28,408 bases of DNA from Lachnospiraceae bacterium UBA3845 (GTDB taxonomy: Bacteria; Bacillota; Clostridia; Lachnospirales; Lachnospiraceae): the NCBI GenBank assembly GCA_002392705.1, contig DGHP01000098.1, positions 1-28,408 of the forward strand. Reading direction: 5' to 3'. The translations under genes were made by a program, and so were the position numbers. The notes beneath the pieces were generated by a model. The model did not search any database. It was not told where the DNA came from and was given only the letters and a program-made list of their open reading frames with translations. Below, in pieces: positions 15,138 to 24,400 of the stretch (its first letter is position 1; each line of letters begins with the position of its first letter).

Positions 15138-16109
15138 TCACTTTACCAGAGCATGGTAGCAGCGCACTTTCCGTTCGTTGCCGAAGGAAGTCAGCGGGGG
15201 CTTGTCCCTGCGGCATTCGTCCGTTGCATACGGGCAGCGCGGCGCGAACTTGCAGTAAGTAATCGCGTATTCTTTTTCTTCCATATCCGGCATGGCCTCG
15301 CTGTCTTTCCACTTGTCTCCGACACGCGGAACGGCATTCATCAGAAGTTCTGTATAAGGATGGGCCGGATTGTCCATAAGTTCCTTCGCGGGACCGTACT
15401 CGATCAGGCCGCCTCTGTAAAGAGTCGCGATATAGTCCGATACATAGTAGGCCGTGGAAAGGTCATGGGTGATGTAGATGAAGGAAACCTTGTACTGTTC
15501 CTTCAGATCCTTGAACAGGTTGACGATGTTCATCTTCATGGACGCGTCGATGGCGGCAACCGGTTCATCGGCGATGATCAGTTTCGGCCTTGTGATCAGG
15601 GCTCTCGCGATGGAGATTCTCTGAAGCTCGCCGCCGGAGAACTGGGTCGGATACTTATCCTTTACCACCTGAAGGGACATGCCGACGCTGTGAAGCGTCT
15701 CATCAACCACCTTGTCCGCCTCGGCCCTGTTTTTGCAGATGCCAAGACGCAGCGCCGTATTGTAAAGATAGGTATCGACCGTCTTTCTCATGGAGAAAGA
15801 CTCATAGGGGTTCTGGAAGATCGGCTGCACGTCCAGACGGAACTGTTTGGGATCATAGCCCTTTCTGTCGCTGTAGTCATGTCCCAGCAGTTTGATCGAA
15901 CCTCCGTCCGGGTCATGCAGGCGCAGGATCATCTTGCAAAGAGTGGACTTGCCGCATCCGGACTCACCGACAATCGAGAGAATAACGGGACGGTCTGAAT
16001 CAATGTCCAGGGATACGTCATCCACTGCAACGAGTTTTTTACCCATCAGCATGCCGCCGATACGGAATATCTTGCTGACATTTGATATTTCCAGAAGCTT
16101 TTCTGCCAT
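15138..16109 (-). CDS. ABC transporter ATPase (OppF/DppF-like) of the second importer
   Basis: The 323-aa ATPase has Walker A GESGCGKS (48-55), Q-loop FQNPYESFSM, the variant signature FSGGELQR, Walker B KLIIADEP and THDL H-loop. The C-terminal oligo_HPY-type tail contains HPYTELLMNAVPRVGD and four cysteines (CKFAPRCPYATDEC and RCYHALVK), as in the longer Dpp/Opp and oligosaccharide-type ATPases; such cysteines can bind an Fe-S cluster in some relatives. GGAGGTG within the end of the upstream gene serves ATG 16109, with one nucleotide between the two genes, implying coupled translation. Last gene of the operon. Confidence 0.93.
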   Translation of the reverse strand: MAEKLLEISNVSKIFRIGGMLMGKKLVAVDDVSLDIDSDRPVILSIVGESGCGKSTLCKMILRLHDPDGGSIKLLGHDYSDRKGYDPKQFRLDVQPIFQNPYESFSMRKTVDTYLYNTALRLGICKNRAEADKVVDETLHSVGMSLQVVKDKYPTQFSGGELQRISIARALITRPKLIIADEPVAAIDASMKMNIVNLFKDLKEQYKVSFIYITHDLSTAYYVSDYIATLYRGGLIEYGPAKELMDNPAHPYTELLMNAVPRVGDKWKDSEAMPDMEEKEYAITYCKFAPRCPYATDECRRDKPPLTSFGNERKVRCYHALVK

Positions 16110-16110
16110 G

Positions 16111-17082
16111 TCAGTTCACCTCCGATTCCAGATAGTGGCACGCCGCGAAGCGTCCGGGTTTGATCTCGCGGAAGGTGGGAACCTCCGCTCTGCACTTGTC
16201 CGTAGCCTTCGGGCAGCGGGCAGCGAACCTGCATCCCGGCGGCGGATTCTTCAGTGCGGGCGGACGGCCGGGGATACCGACCTTCTGGCTCTTGTCACCG
16301 ACCTTGGGAAGAGCGCCGATCAGCATCTTGGTGTACGGATGGATGGGATCCTCGAAGATGTCCGTCGTATTCCCGAGCTCTACAAAGCTTCCGGAATACA
16401 TGATTCCCATCCGGTTCGTGATCTGGTAATGAACACCCATGTCATGGCTGACAATTACCAGCGTGTTCTTAAACTGCTGCTGCAGGCGCATCAGCATCAT
16501 CAGGATTCCCTTCTGGACAACAACGTCCAGAGCCGTGGTCGGCTCGTCCGCCAGGACCACGTTCGGAGACATGAAGGTCGCCAGGGCGATGATGGCACGC
16601 TGACGCATACCGCCGGACAGCTGGAAGGGGAACGCTTCGAGAACGTCCGGGGAAAGGCCGAGCTCTTCCAGGTATTTTGCCACCCGGTCCAGGGTCTGCT
16701 TCTCCGTCTCATTCTTTTTATCCTCGTCCGGGATGGAATCGAGGAACTGTTCCTTCAGCCTGACGATCGGGTTCAGAACGCTCTGCGCGGCCTGGGGAAC
16801 ATAGGAAATGTTGTTCCACCAGCTCTTGCGGATCTCTCCGCTCTGGTAGGAGAACTCTTTTCCGTTCTTCACACCGCTGAGCACGACGCGCCCCTTGTCG
16901 ATCTCCAGCGGGAATTCCACGATATCATACAGGGTTTTAAGCAGTGTAGATTTACCGCATCCGGATTCACCGGCGATACCGAATATCTCGTTATCACGGA
17001 TCTCAAAATTTACATCCTTGACAACATGAATGTTTCCGTCGATGGTCTTATAGGAGGCGGACAAATTTTCAATTTTCAGCAT
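16111..17082 (-). CDS. ABC transporter ATPase (OppD/DppD-like) of the second importer
   Basis: The 323-aa partner ATPase has Walker A GESGCGKS (38-45), Q-loop VPQAAQSVLNP, signature LSGGMRQR, Walker B NVVLADEP, SHDM H-loop and a cysteine-bearing tail (PPPGCRFAARCPKATDKC, then CHYLESEVN). GAGGTAG lies before ATG 17082; the permease stop is 2 nt away. The long tails set this system apart from the first operon and resemble family-5 importers for peptides or oligosaccharides. Confidence 0.93.
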   Translation of the reverse strand: MLKIENLSASYKTIDGNIHVVKDVNFEIRDNEIFGIAGESGCGKSTLLKTLYDIVEFPLEIDKGRVVLSGVKNGKEFSYQSGEIRKSWWNNISYVPQAAQSVLNPIVRLKEQFLDSIPDEDKKNETEKQTLDRVAKYLEELGLSPDVLEAFPFQLSGGMRQRAIIALATFMSPNVVLADEPTTALDVVVQKGILMMLMRLQQQFKNTLVIVSHDMGVHYQITNRMGIMYSGSFVELGNTTDIFEDPIHPYTKMLIGALPKVGDKSQKVGIPGRPPALKNPPPGCRFAARCPKATDKCRAEVPTFREIKPGRFAACHYLESEVN

Positions 17083-17084
17083 AT

Positions 17085-17921
17085 TTATCTACCTCGTTTC
17101 ATGGACATGTAGTCATTGTATCCCGTGATCAGCATAAAGAGACCTACAAACAGGATAATAGTTGCAAGGATAGGCGGAAGGATCCAGTTCCAGCGCCCCA
17201 TCATGATGGCGTTGTAGTTTCTTGCCCACTGGATCATATTGCCCAAAGATACCAGGTTGCCCGGGGACAGGCCGAGAACGGCAAGTCCGGACTCGGATGC
17301 GATGGCATTCAGGGTCGCGTTCATGAAGTTGGACAGCGACCAGGTCAGCGCGAAGGGGAGAATCTCCGTCACAACCGTCTGGATCGTGCCCTCACCGGAG
17401 AACCAGGCGGTATGGATGAAATCTCTCTCTTTCATGGTCAGAGCCATGGAGCGGATCTGACGGCTGGGCCATGCCCAGGCGAAGACGGCCAGTACGAGGG
17501 CCAGCACAAGAACCGTGGAACTTCCCTTCATCAGGGAGGTCATCATGATCAGAACCGGCAGGGACGGGATAACGACGAAGGTATCTGTGATCAGCATCAG
17601 GACACGGTCCAGGGCGCCGCCCACAAAGCCGGAGATCAGGCCGACCATGACACCCACTACGGTACCGATCAGGGCAACAATGAAACCGATCGTCAGAGAA
17701 TTATGAATCGCCTCGATCAGCAGCCAGAAGATATCCTGGCCCTGGGAGGTCGTTCCGAAGAAATGCTCTGAGGAAGGCGGCAGGTTCTTGAACCTGATGT
17801 TGTTCGGGAACGGATCCGCATGCGGAATGAAGTATACGATAAATCCGAGAATCAGAAAAAAGATCGTTACGATCAGTCCCAGTTTCAGTCGAAGAGGGGC
17901 ATTTTTCCAGAATTTTTTCAT
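17085..17921 (-). CDS. ABC transporter permease (C type) of the second importer
   Basis: A 278-aa polytopic protein with an N-terminal helix (about 12-32), a periplasm-side motif HFFGTTSQGQDIFWLL (corresponding to GTDxxGRD of the family), five more hydrophobic segments and an EAA-like loop around IHTAWFSGEGTIQTVVTEIL that is more divergent than usual. GGGAGGG precedes ATG 17921, and the permease B stop lies 16 nt upstream. The divergence (GRD to GQD) is typical of oligosaccharide-linked relatives, though that assignment is by memory of the families. Confidence 0.9.
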   Translation of the reverse strand: MKKFWKNAPLRLKLGLIVTIFFLILGFIVYFIPHADPFPNNIRFKNLPPSSEHFFGTTSQGQDIFWLLIEAIHNSLTIGFIVALIGTVVGVMVGLISGFVGGALDRVLMLITDTFVVIPSLPVLIMMTSLMKGSSTVLVLALVLAVFAWAWPSRQIRSMALTMKERDFIHTAWFSGEGTIQTVVTEILPFALTWSLSNFMNATLNAIASESGLAVLGLSPGNLVSLGNMIQWARNYNAIMMGRWNWILPPILATIILFVGLFMLITGYNDYMSMKRGR

Positions 17922-17937
17922 ACTGTTCCCTCCCTTC

Positions 17938-18936
17938 TCAGCTGTAGCGGATACGCGGATCGATGAACGGATAGATCAGGTCGGCGATCAGCGTACAGGT
18001 GGCGATGGCCACGATGGAGATCGTGATGCAGCCGAGGATCATGTTATAGTCCGACTGCAGGATCGCGCCCTGAATCAGGGTACCGACGCCCGGATAACCG
18101 AAGATGATCTCAGTCATGATGGATCCGTTGAACACTCCGCCAAGGCTCATGGCCAGGGCTGTGATCTGTGTCAGAATCGAGTTGCGGAACACATACTGGT
18201 AGCCGATTCTTCCTTCGCTCAGTCCGCGGTAGCGGGCATAGAGGACGAAATCCTCCTCCGAAGTTGTGGAGGACAGGGACTTCATGGAGATGATCCACCA
18301 GCCGGTGCCAAGAAGCAGGATCGACAGTGCCGGAAGAACAGAGGAACGCAGAAGCGTTGTGAGAAACGCCATGGTTCCGTTGTTGTACTGGATCGTAGCC
18401 TGCAGCGGGAACCATCCCAGAACATAGGCGAATATGATCTGCAGCACAAGCGCGAGGATAAAGTACGGGATCGGGTAAATGAAAATCGCGATCGCCTCAA
18501 GAATCTTGGAAGAAAGCTTATTCTTTCTGAAACCTGCCAGAAGTCCGATAAAGTTACCGATGAGCCATGCAAAAATCGTGGTGATCATCGACAGCCCTAC
18601 CGTGTACGGCAGGTTTCTGGCAATGATCTCCGTACATGGCGTCGGGTAGCTCATCAGAGACGGCCCGAAATCAAAATGCAGCAGGCCTTTCCAGAGGAAA
18701 GACAGATACTGCGTGATCAGAGATCCCTCAAGTCCGAACTGGACACGGAGAGATGTACGGAGTGCTTCCTTTGCCGCGGGATCCATCTGTCCGGAACGGG
18801 CCTGCATCTGACCGATCATGGCTTCCACCGGATCTGAAGGGAACATACGCGGGATAAAAAATACAAAGGTGACTCCGATCAGGATCGTCAGCGCCCAGGT
18901 CACCAGACGCAGACTTAAATATTTCCAAAATTTCAC
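17938..18936 (-). CDS. ABC transporter permease (B type) of the second importer
   Basis: The 332-aa membrane protein has an N-terminal helix (about 10-30), IPRMFPSDPVEAMIG, a long extracytoplasmic loop, and the EAA loop YARYRGLSEGRIGYQYVFRN near 240-260 followed by GYPGVGTLIQGA. Start: two in-frame GTG codons at 18945 and 18936. The latter is chosen because AAAGGGG lies 8 nt before it, while the former would leave only 1 nt. The binding-protein stop lies 289 nt upstream, with a full intrinsic terminator in between. Confidence 0.9.
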   Translation of the reverse strand: MKFWKYLSLRLVTWALTILIGVTFVFFIPRMFPSDPVEAMIGQMQARSGQMDPAAKEALRTSLRVQFGLEGSLITQYLSFLWKGLLHFDFGPSLMSYPTPCTEIIARNLPYTVGLSMITTIFAWLIGNFIGLLAGFRKNKLSSKILEAIAIFIYPIPYFILALVLQIIFAYVLGWFPLQATIQYNNGTMAFLTTLLRSSVLPALSILLLGTGWWIISMKSLSSTTSEEDFVLYARYRGLSEGRIGYQYVFRNSILTQITALAMSLGGVFNGSIMTEIIFGYPGVGTLIQGAILQSDYNMILGCITISIVAIATCTLIADLIYPFIDPRIRYS

Positions 18937-19094
18937 TGGACACACCCCTTTGCTTCAGTTATTCGGAGGCAGCAGGCTCAGCCGTTGAGAAGAGCGGAAA
19001 AGTCCTGAAGCCTGGTGGTTTCTGCTTACGGCATATCGCTGTTGCGATTTCCGGCGCTATGCACAGCAGGGCGCGAATCGCAGCATCTCGTGTC

Positions 19095-19130
19095 AAAAAA
19101 CGCACGCGCCGCCTTTACGCGGCGCGTGCG
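19095..19130 (-). terminator. Strong intrinsic terminator inside the second ABC operon
   Basis: A perfect 12-bp GC stem (CGCACGCGCCGC 19101-19112 with 19119-19130) and a 6-nt loop is followed on the minus strand by TTTTTT (19095-19100). It lies 96 nt after the binding-protein stop and before the permease genes, so most transcripts should end here and only read-through should reach the membrane subunits. Confidence 0.85.
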
Positions 19131-19149
19131 CTGACTCAGCATTCTCGCC

Positions 19150-19175
19150 GGACAGTCCTGCAAGCAGGACTGTCC
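19150..19175 (-). other. Perfect 12-bp hairpin at the 3' end of the binding-protein mRNA
   Basis: GGACAGTCCTGC (19150-19161) pairs with 19164-19175 around two bases. No T tract follows on the minus strand. Placed between the stop codon and the terminator, it would protect the binding-protein message from 3' exonucleases. Confidence 0.55.
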
Positions 19176-19225
19176 CTTATTCAATCATGCCATTATGCCT
19201 TTATCTGCGATATCCTGTAGATCCC

Positions 19226-21127
19226 TTACTGAGCTACCGGAGTGATATACGGAGCGATGTACTTGAAGCAGCTCCACCACCACCACGGTCCGTTGTACGG
19301 ATTGTCAGCGCTCGGATAGCCTTCCCAGACAGTGCTGTTGGTCGGTACGAACTTAACGCCGGAGTGGAAGCCGATGAACGGCATATCTTCGATGGCTGTC
19401 TTCAGGAACTCAAGACCCAGCTCATAGGACTCTTCGCTGTCCGGAGAAACCTTGGCCATTTCATGGATGATCTCGGTAGCTTTCTCATTGTTCCAGCGGG
19501 TACCCTGTCCGGAGCCAAGCTCGCCAACCGGAACGATCAGGTCTGCATCCCAGCCGTTGATCTGAGAATAGATGTCCTTGGTGATGAAGCCGGTCGGCCA
19601 GATACCACGGATCTGGAATTCACCGGTTCCGTTCTTGGTATCCCAGGTAGCGGAAGACTCGGAGGAGATCGTGCAGTTCAGACCGAACTTGGTCAGCTGG
19701 TCATAAGCTGCCTGCACGCCGCGGCCTGCCTGTGCTTCTGTATCGGCAAGATAGGTAAGCTCAATCGTGAACGGCTCGCCGTTGAAGTACCAGCCGTCGT
19801 CTCTCTTCTCAAGGCCGGCCTTGATGAGGAGCTTCTCAGCGGACTCAGGATCATATCTCCAGCAGCCGACACCGAACATGTCGATCAGCTCTTCTTCGGT
19901 TCCCTCGATGCCGAGGTACTCTGCCATACGGGTTGCGTAATCCGGATCCCATACCTTGCAGGTGGTTCCGTCGCCAAGATCCAGTTCATACTCGCTGATC
20001 CAGTCAAGGAGCGGCTTGTAGTAAAGTTCCTGGCCTGCGCTGGTAGCGGTGATGATCGGGAATACGGAAGCACGTCCGACACCATCAAAGATACCAAGGG
20101 AAATATCATCGAAGTTCATGGCAAGAGCGATTGCCCAGCGGAAGTCACGGTTGTCAAACGGAGCGCCGGTTCCGATACCGAAGCCAAGGCCCTTGGAGCA
20201 GGGGTCGTCAGATGTAGCATACGGGAACTCGCTGTACCAGCATGCAATCTTGTCGTTCTGGCTGGTCATGTAATCAAGAATCTCAGGCGTAACTTCGCAG
20301 AGAAGGTCGACCTGGTTGTTGATCATAGCCATCTGACGGGTTGTGTCGTCGCCGAGGACGCGGCACCATACATACTTCGCGGGAGCCATGTCTTCGGTAA
20401 TTCCGTAATGATCTGCGCCGGCAACGCCCATAGCGGACTGGAACCAGTCTTCACGCAGCTCATACAGGATCCACTGTCCGTTCGGGTCATAATCCTTGAC
20501 GGTGTAGGGGCCTGCGGTAACCGGCTCGCTGTCCGGGAACTGGCTGGCGTCTTCGATCTGGGAATAGATATGTTCCGGAACGATGTAATAATCGCAGCCC
20601 CAGATGGTAACGCCGAACTTAAGAGCAAGACGCGGGAAGGATTCCTTCATGTGGAAGATGACGGTGTAATCGTCAACCTTCTCGACGGAATCAAGAACGC
20701 TGTTGGTGTATGCGGAGCATCCGATCGCGGAATTCTCCTTGATCATGTTCATGGTGAAAACTACGTCGTCGGCGTTGATATCTTCGCCGTCGGACCACTT
20801 CATGCCTTCACGGATCTTAACCGTGAATTCCGTGAAGTCCTCGTTGGGTTCAGGCATGCCTGCAGCCACTTCGCCGAACTGTTCACCGAGAGCGGTATCG
20901 ATCTCCCAGAGATGTGCGGTGATCAGCTGATGGATACCAAAGCCCATCTGGGTTCCAAGCATGTAGGGATTGAACTGGCCGGGAACGTCCGTCGGGGTCT
21001 GAGTTTCCATAATCAGAGTCTCAGAACGCGGGGTTCCGACATCCGTCATCTCCTCTGCGAGTGCGGGTGCTGCGAGCAGCATGGCAGCTGTTGCGGCAGC
21101 AGCGCAAAGAGTAATGAGTTTTTTCAT
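19226..21127 (-). CDS. ABC transporter family-5 solute-binding protein (long form)
   Basis: The 633-aa extracellular receptor of the second importer has the SBP_bac_5 pattern: FTVKIREGMKWSDGEDINADDVVFT (around 105-130, quoted in part), PVTAGPYTVKDYDPNGQW, DFRWAIALAMNFDDI and a C-terminal FIGFHSGVKFVPTNSTVWEGYP. Start 21127 follows AAAGGAGG by 7 nt; an upstream ATG at 21160 would read through that site. The signal peptide is MKKLITLC plus an Ala-rich core ending in APALA before EEMT. C8 is too early and badly placed for a lipobox, so a classical signal peptidase I cut is predicted, odd for a monoderm receptor. It has a consensus promoter at 21213-21241. Long family-5 receptors of this kind often bind oligosaccharides or peptides; the nearby glycosidases favour the former. 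Confidence 0.9.
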   Translation of the reverse strand: MKKLITLCAAAATAAMLLAAPALAEEMTDVGTPRSETLIMETQTPTDVPGQFNPYMLGTQMGFGIHQLITAHLWEIDTALGEQFGEVAAGMPEPNEDFTEFTVKIREGMKWSDGEDINADDVVFTMNMIKENSAIGCSAYTNSVLDSVEKVDDYTVIFHMKESFPRLALKFGVTIWGCDYYIVPEHIYSQIEDASQFPDSEPVTAGPYTVKDYDPNGQWILYELREDWFQSAMGVAGADHYGITEDMAPAKYVWCRVLGDDTTRQMAMINNQVDLLCEVTPEILDYMTSQNDKIACWYSEFPYATSDDPCSKGLGFGIGTGAPFDNRDFRWAIALAMNFDDISLGIFDGVGRASVFPIITATSAGQELYYKPLLDWISEYELDLGDGTTCKVWDPDYATRMAEYLGIEGTEEELIDMFGVGCWRYDPESAEKLLIKAGLEKRDDGWYFNGEPFTIELTYLADTEAQAGRGVQAAYDQLTKFGLNCTISSESSATWDTKNGTGEFQIRGIWPTGFITKDIYSQINGWDADLIVPVGELGSGQGTRWNNEKATEIIHEMAKVSPDSEESYELGLEFLKTAIEDMPFIGFHSGVKFVPTNSTVWEGYPSADNPYNGPWWWWSCFKYIAPYITPVAQ

Positions 21128-21166
21128 ACAGGATCCTCCTTTAAGTATGAAATAAAGCATTGGTTG

Positions 21167-21214
21167 ATAAGTTACCGTCCGGCCCGAATTCCGGCCGGGT
21201 GTGTTGTAACTTAT
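21167..21214 (-). promoter_or_regulatory. Inverted repeat at the start site of the second ABC operon
   Basis: ATAAGTTAC (21167-21175) and GTAACTTAT (21206-21214) are perfect 9-bp inverted repeats separated by 30 bp that themselves hold self-complementary CCGGCC blocks. The outer arm overlaps the -10 box by 2 bp and covers the expected transcription start. The structure could be an operator or a 5' RNA hairpin. Confidence 0.55.
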
Positions 21215-21241
21215 TATATAGGTTTACCAAATATATTTCAA
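21213..21241 (-). promoter_or_regulatory. Consensus sigma-A promoter of the second ABC operon
   Basis: On the minus strand TTGAAA (21236-21241), a 17-nt spacer and perfect TATAAT (21213-21218). The leader to ATG 21127 is about 80 nt. This is the best-matching promoter in the window, consistent with a highly expressed receptor. Confidence 0.85.
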
Positions 21242-21383
21242 CCGCTTTGTGCAAAAATTTAAAAGGAGGCATCTTTTTTGCAGAATGAATATCAAATTTA
21301 ACGAATGACATCAGCCATGCCCCTTCCGCACGATCGAAATCTCTGTGAAAACCCACAAAGTACTTCCGGGGTACGCATATCAG

Positions 21384-21409
21384 AAAAGCAGCCCGCGGGG
21401 GCTGCTTTT
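21384..21409 (-). terminator. Intrinsic terminator of the alpha-mannosidase gene
   Basis: AAAAGCAGCCC (21384-21394) pairs perfectly with 21399-21409 around GCGG. On the minus strand the stem itself ends in CTTTTC. It lies 44 nt after the alpha-mannosidase stop and before the promoter of the second ABC operon. Confidence 0.75.
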
Positions 21410-21453
21410 CACTCATGCACGCTTATAAAAATTCACTCTGCAAAGTCCTGTCC

Positions 21454-24400
21454 TTACCTGCTGATTCTGAGCGTCTTTACCTCAAAGGTATGGAAATGGA
21501 GGGCCGCTGTATTGTCTTTCAGTTCCAGCTCTTCTTCTTTGTTCTCCAGCATATCGCAGGACCAGATCTTCCGGGCGCCGGTTCCCGCCGTGAAATGGCA
21601 GAAGGTATCGGCTTTCTTTGCTTCATACAGGCGGACGATCAGATCTCCGCTTCCGTCCTCGGCCATCTTCACCGTATCAATGAATACATTCGGCGCGTCA
21701 ACCGTGAAGGCCTGAATGGGCGGGCAGCTGCCGGCAGCCGTCTGCAGCGGCACATTCAGTTCATAGGCTTCCCTGACCACGGGGCTGTCCAGGAAGCTTC
21801 CTTCCCAGGCGGTAAATGCGTAGGTAAAATCGTGTTCCCCGTTGTCCGCCCTCATCTCCGGGCAGGAAGCGGCGCGCAGAAGCGTCAGCTGGAGCGCGTT
21901 CCCGTTCATGCTGATGCCGTACTTGCAGTCATTGAGCACCGCTGCGCCGTGATTCTCATCGCACAGGGCGCTGTATCTCTGGGCGCAGACCTCGAAGCGG
22001 TCCGAATCATACAGCCTGGAGCGGTGGGTCGGGCGCTTCATATAACCGAACTGGATCTCGTTGATCCCTTCCGTGGCTTCCACGGCCGCCGGGAACTCCA
22101 CCTTCAGGAGGCGGTGAAGCTCTCTCCAGTCCACATGGGTACGGAACTCAAGCCTTCTGCTGCCTTCCTCCAGGACGATGTCCTGGGAGAAAACGGATCC
22201 GGAAATCTTCTTTTCAGTATGGACAACCGCCTGCAGGCCTTCCGCGCAGCGGATCTCAATGCTGACAGGCTCATCCAGCTGAATCTCCTGCAGGATATAG
22301 TTGGAGTCAATATCCCAGGCGTCAAAGAGCCTCGGAACATCCTTATACATCAGCAGGTGGTTCATGGCCCCCGCCGCGAACTCACGGCCGCTCTCCTTCA
22401 GTATAAAGGATACAAGCTCTCCTCTGCCGTCGATGAGGGCACGGACCTTTTCATTTTCCATGACGATTCCGTCCGCAGAAGCGAAGGCCCTGGCTGCCGC
22501 GCAGTCCTTCTCCTCAGCTTTCTCCGAGGCCGGCTTCAGGGAGATGCTTCCGCAGGCGGGAACGGTCACAAGGGCCTTCACGCAGCCGTCCTCTGCCGTC
22601 GTCCGGAAAACGGTACCGTCCGCCGCCACCGCTCCTTTGGCAAATTCCGCAGGAAGGTCCACGAGTCCCGTTCTTTCGAAGGAGAGGGAATTGAAGACCG
22701 TCACGCCGTCCCCTTCTGTCAGGGCCCGGAATGCCTCTTCCTTAACCTCCTCCGCCTCAGAGATGATCCAGCGGTGGTCCGCCCTGGCATCTTCATACAC
22801 CTTCGCGATGGAAGAGCCGGGAAGAATATCGTGGAACTGGTTCAGGAGAAGCTTCTTCCAGGCGGCATCCAGCTTTTCATAAGGATACTGGTATCCCGCC
22901 TTCCCGGAAGAAAGCGCGCCCCAGATCTCCGCTTCGCGCAGGGCCAGTTCACTCTTGCGGTTACCCTTCTTGATATCCGCCTGCGAGGTAAAGACGCCGC
23001 GGTGGGCGGAGAAATACAGCTCGCCGGCATAGGTATGTTGCGGACCGCCTTCCGCTTCCATATCCTCGAAGAATTTAACGGGAGATTCGCAGATCATCTG
23101 CGGCATTCCCTCCAGGTCCTTCTCGCGCTCCAGGTACTCAATATGGTCGCGGGTCGGGCCGCCGCCTCCGTCACCGTAGCCGAAGGGCAGCAGGAAGGCA
23201 TCCAGCCCTCTCTTCTGTACGCGGCCTTTCCAGGTCTCGCAGATCTCCTGTGGATCGGTGCGGTAGGTGTAGCTTGTCGGCAGGAAGGTGTCGATGCTCG
23301 ATCCGTCGACGCCCTTCCAGGTGAAATAGTGGTAGGGGAACTGGTCACCCTCATTGTAAGACCAGAAAATCTTCTGGGTAACAAGATATTTGACGCCGGT
23401 CTTTTTCAGGATCTGCGGCAGGGCAGCGGAATAGCCGAAGGAGTCCGGAAGCCAGAGAATGACCGAATCCACCCCGAAGACATCCTGGAAATAACGCTTT
23501 CCATGAAGAACCTGGCGGACCAGGGACTCGCCGCTTGTCATATTCGTATCCGGTTCCACCCACATGGCTCCTTCCGGAATCCATCTGCCTCCCTTCGCGG
23601 CCTCCGTAATGCGTTCAAAAAGCTCCGGATAATACTTCCGGCACATCTCGTAAGCCGCCGGCTGGCTCTGCAGATATCTGTAGTCCGGATACTCATCCAG
23701 CAGGCGGAGCTGCGCAGCGAAGGTCCGGCTGGTCTTGCGGTAGGTCTCTGCCATGGGCCAGAGCCAGGCCAGATCCAGGTGCGCGTTGCCGATGGCGTAG
23801 AATTTCGGCATGGTCGAACCGTTCTTTGCCTCCAGCGCGCCCTTCAGGATCTCTCTCGCCTCACGGTAGGACGCGATCCTTCCCTCCAGAGGCTGCTCAA
23901 AATCGATGGCAAGCGTTGCGTCTTCCAGCGCTTTCGCGATCTTGTCCGCCCTCAGGCTCTCGGGATCGATCTGATCGCCCAGCTGCTGCAGGGTATCCAG
24001 GTCCATATAGAGCTGATAGGCGTCCTCATTCCAGATTCCGTAAGTAATCCCCTCAAAGACGCGGCGCTCCCCTTCTTTTTTCGGATCCTGATAGCTGCCG
24101 GGAAGAACCGGACCGGTGGCGCATCCGCCCAGCGGACTCTGGGGGAAGAAATGGCCGGCGTAGGCTTCCAGCAGAATATCATAGCTGCGTCCCGCTTCCC
24201 CGCATCCGGTCAGAAAATTATCCACAAGGAAATGATGGGGCTCTTTTACCCAGCCGGCCCGGTAGGTGCCGAAGGATCTGCCGTCCACGAACACGGTGGC
24301 CTCCCCGCCGGTTTTCAGGTCGATCACGATCCTCTTTCCCTGCGCTTCCTCCGGAAGGGTAATCTTCCCGCGCAGCCAGCAGTATTCCCAGGTACGGCCC

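Noticed and set aside
19187..21262. 691-codon open frame on the + strand opposite the second binding-protein gene
   Set aside because: It covers the real gene, its terminator side and its promoter and has no family features; a codon-bias shadow.
21261..21307. Orphan AAAAGGAGG on the + strand followed by a 7-codon frame starting ATG 21284
   Set aside because: The spacing to the ATG is too long and the frame stops at once; probably chance in an AT-rich intergenic stretch.
21141..21416. 91-codon minus-strand frame upstream of the second binding-protein gene
   Set aside because: It starts in the mannosidase terminator and spans the consensus promoter of the ABC operon; no ribosome binding site.
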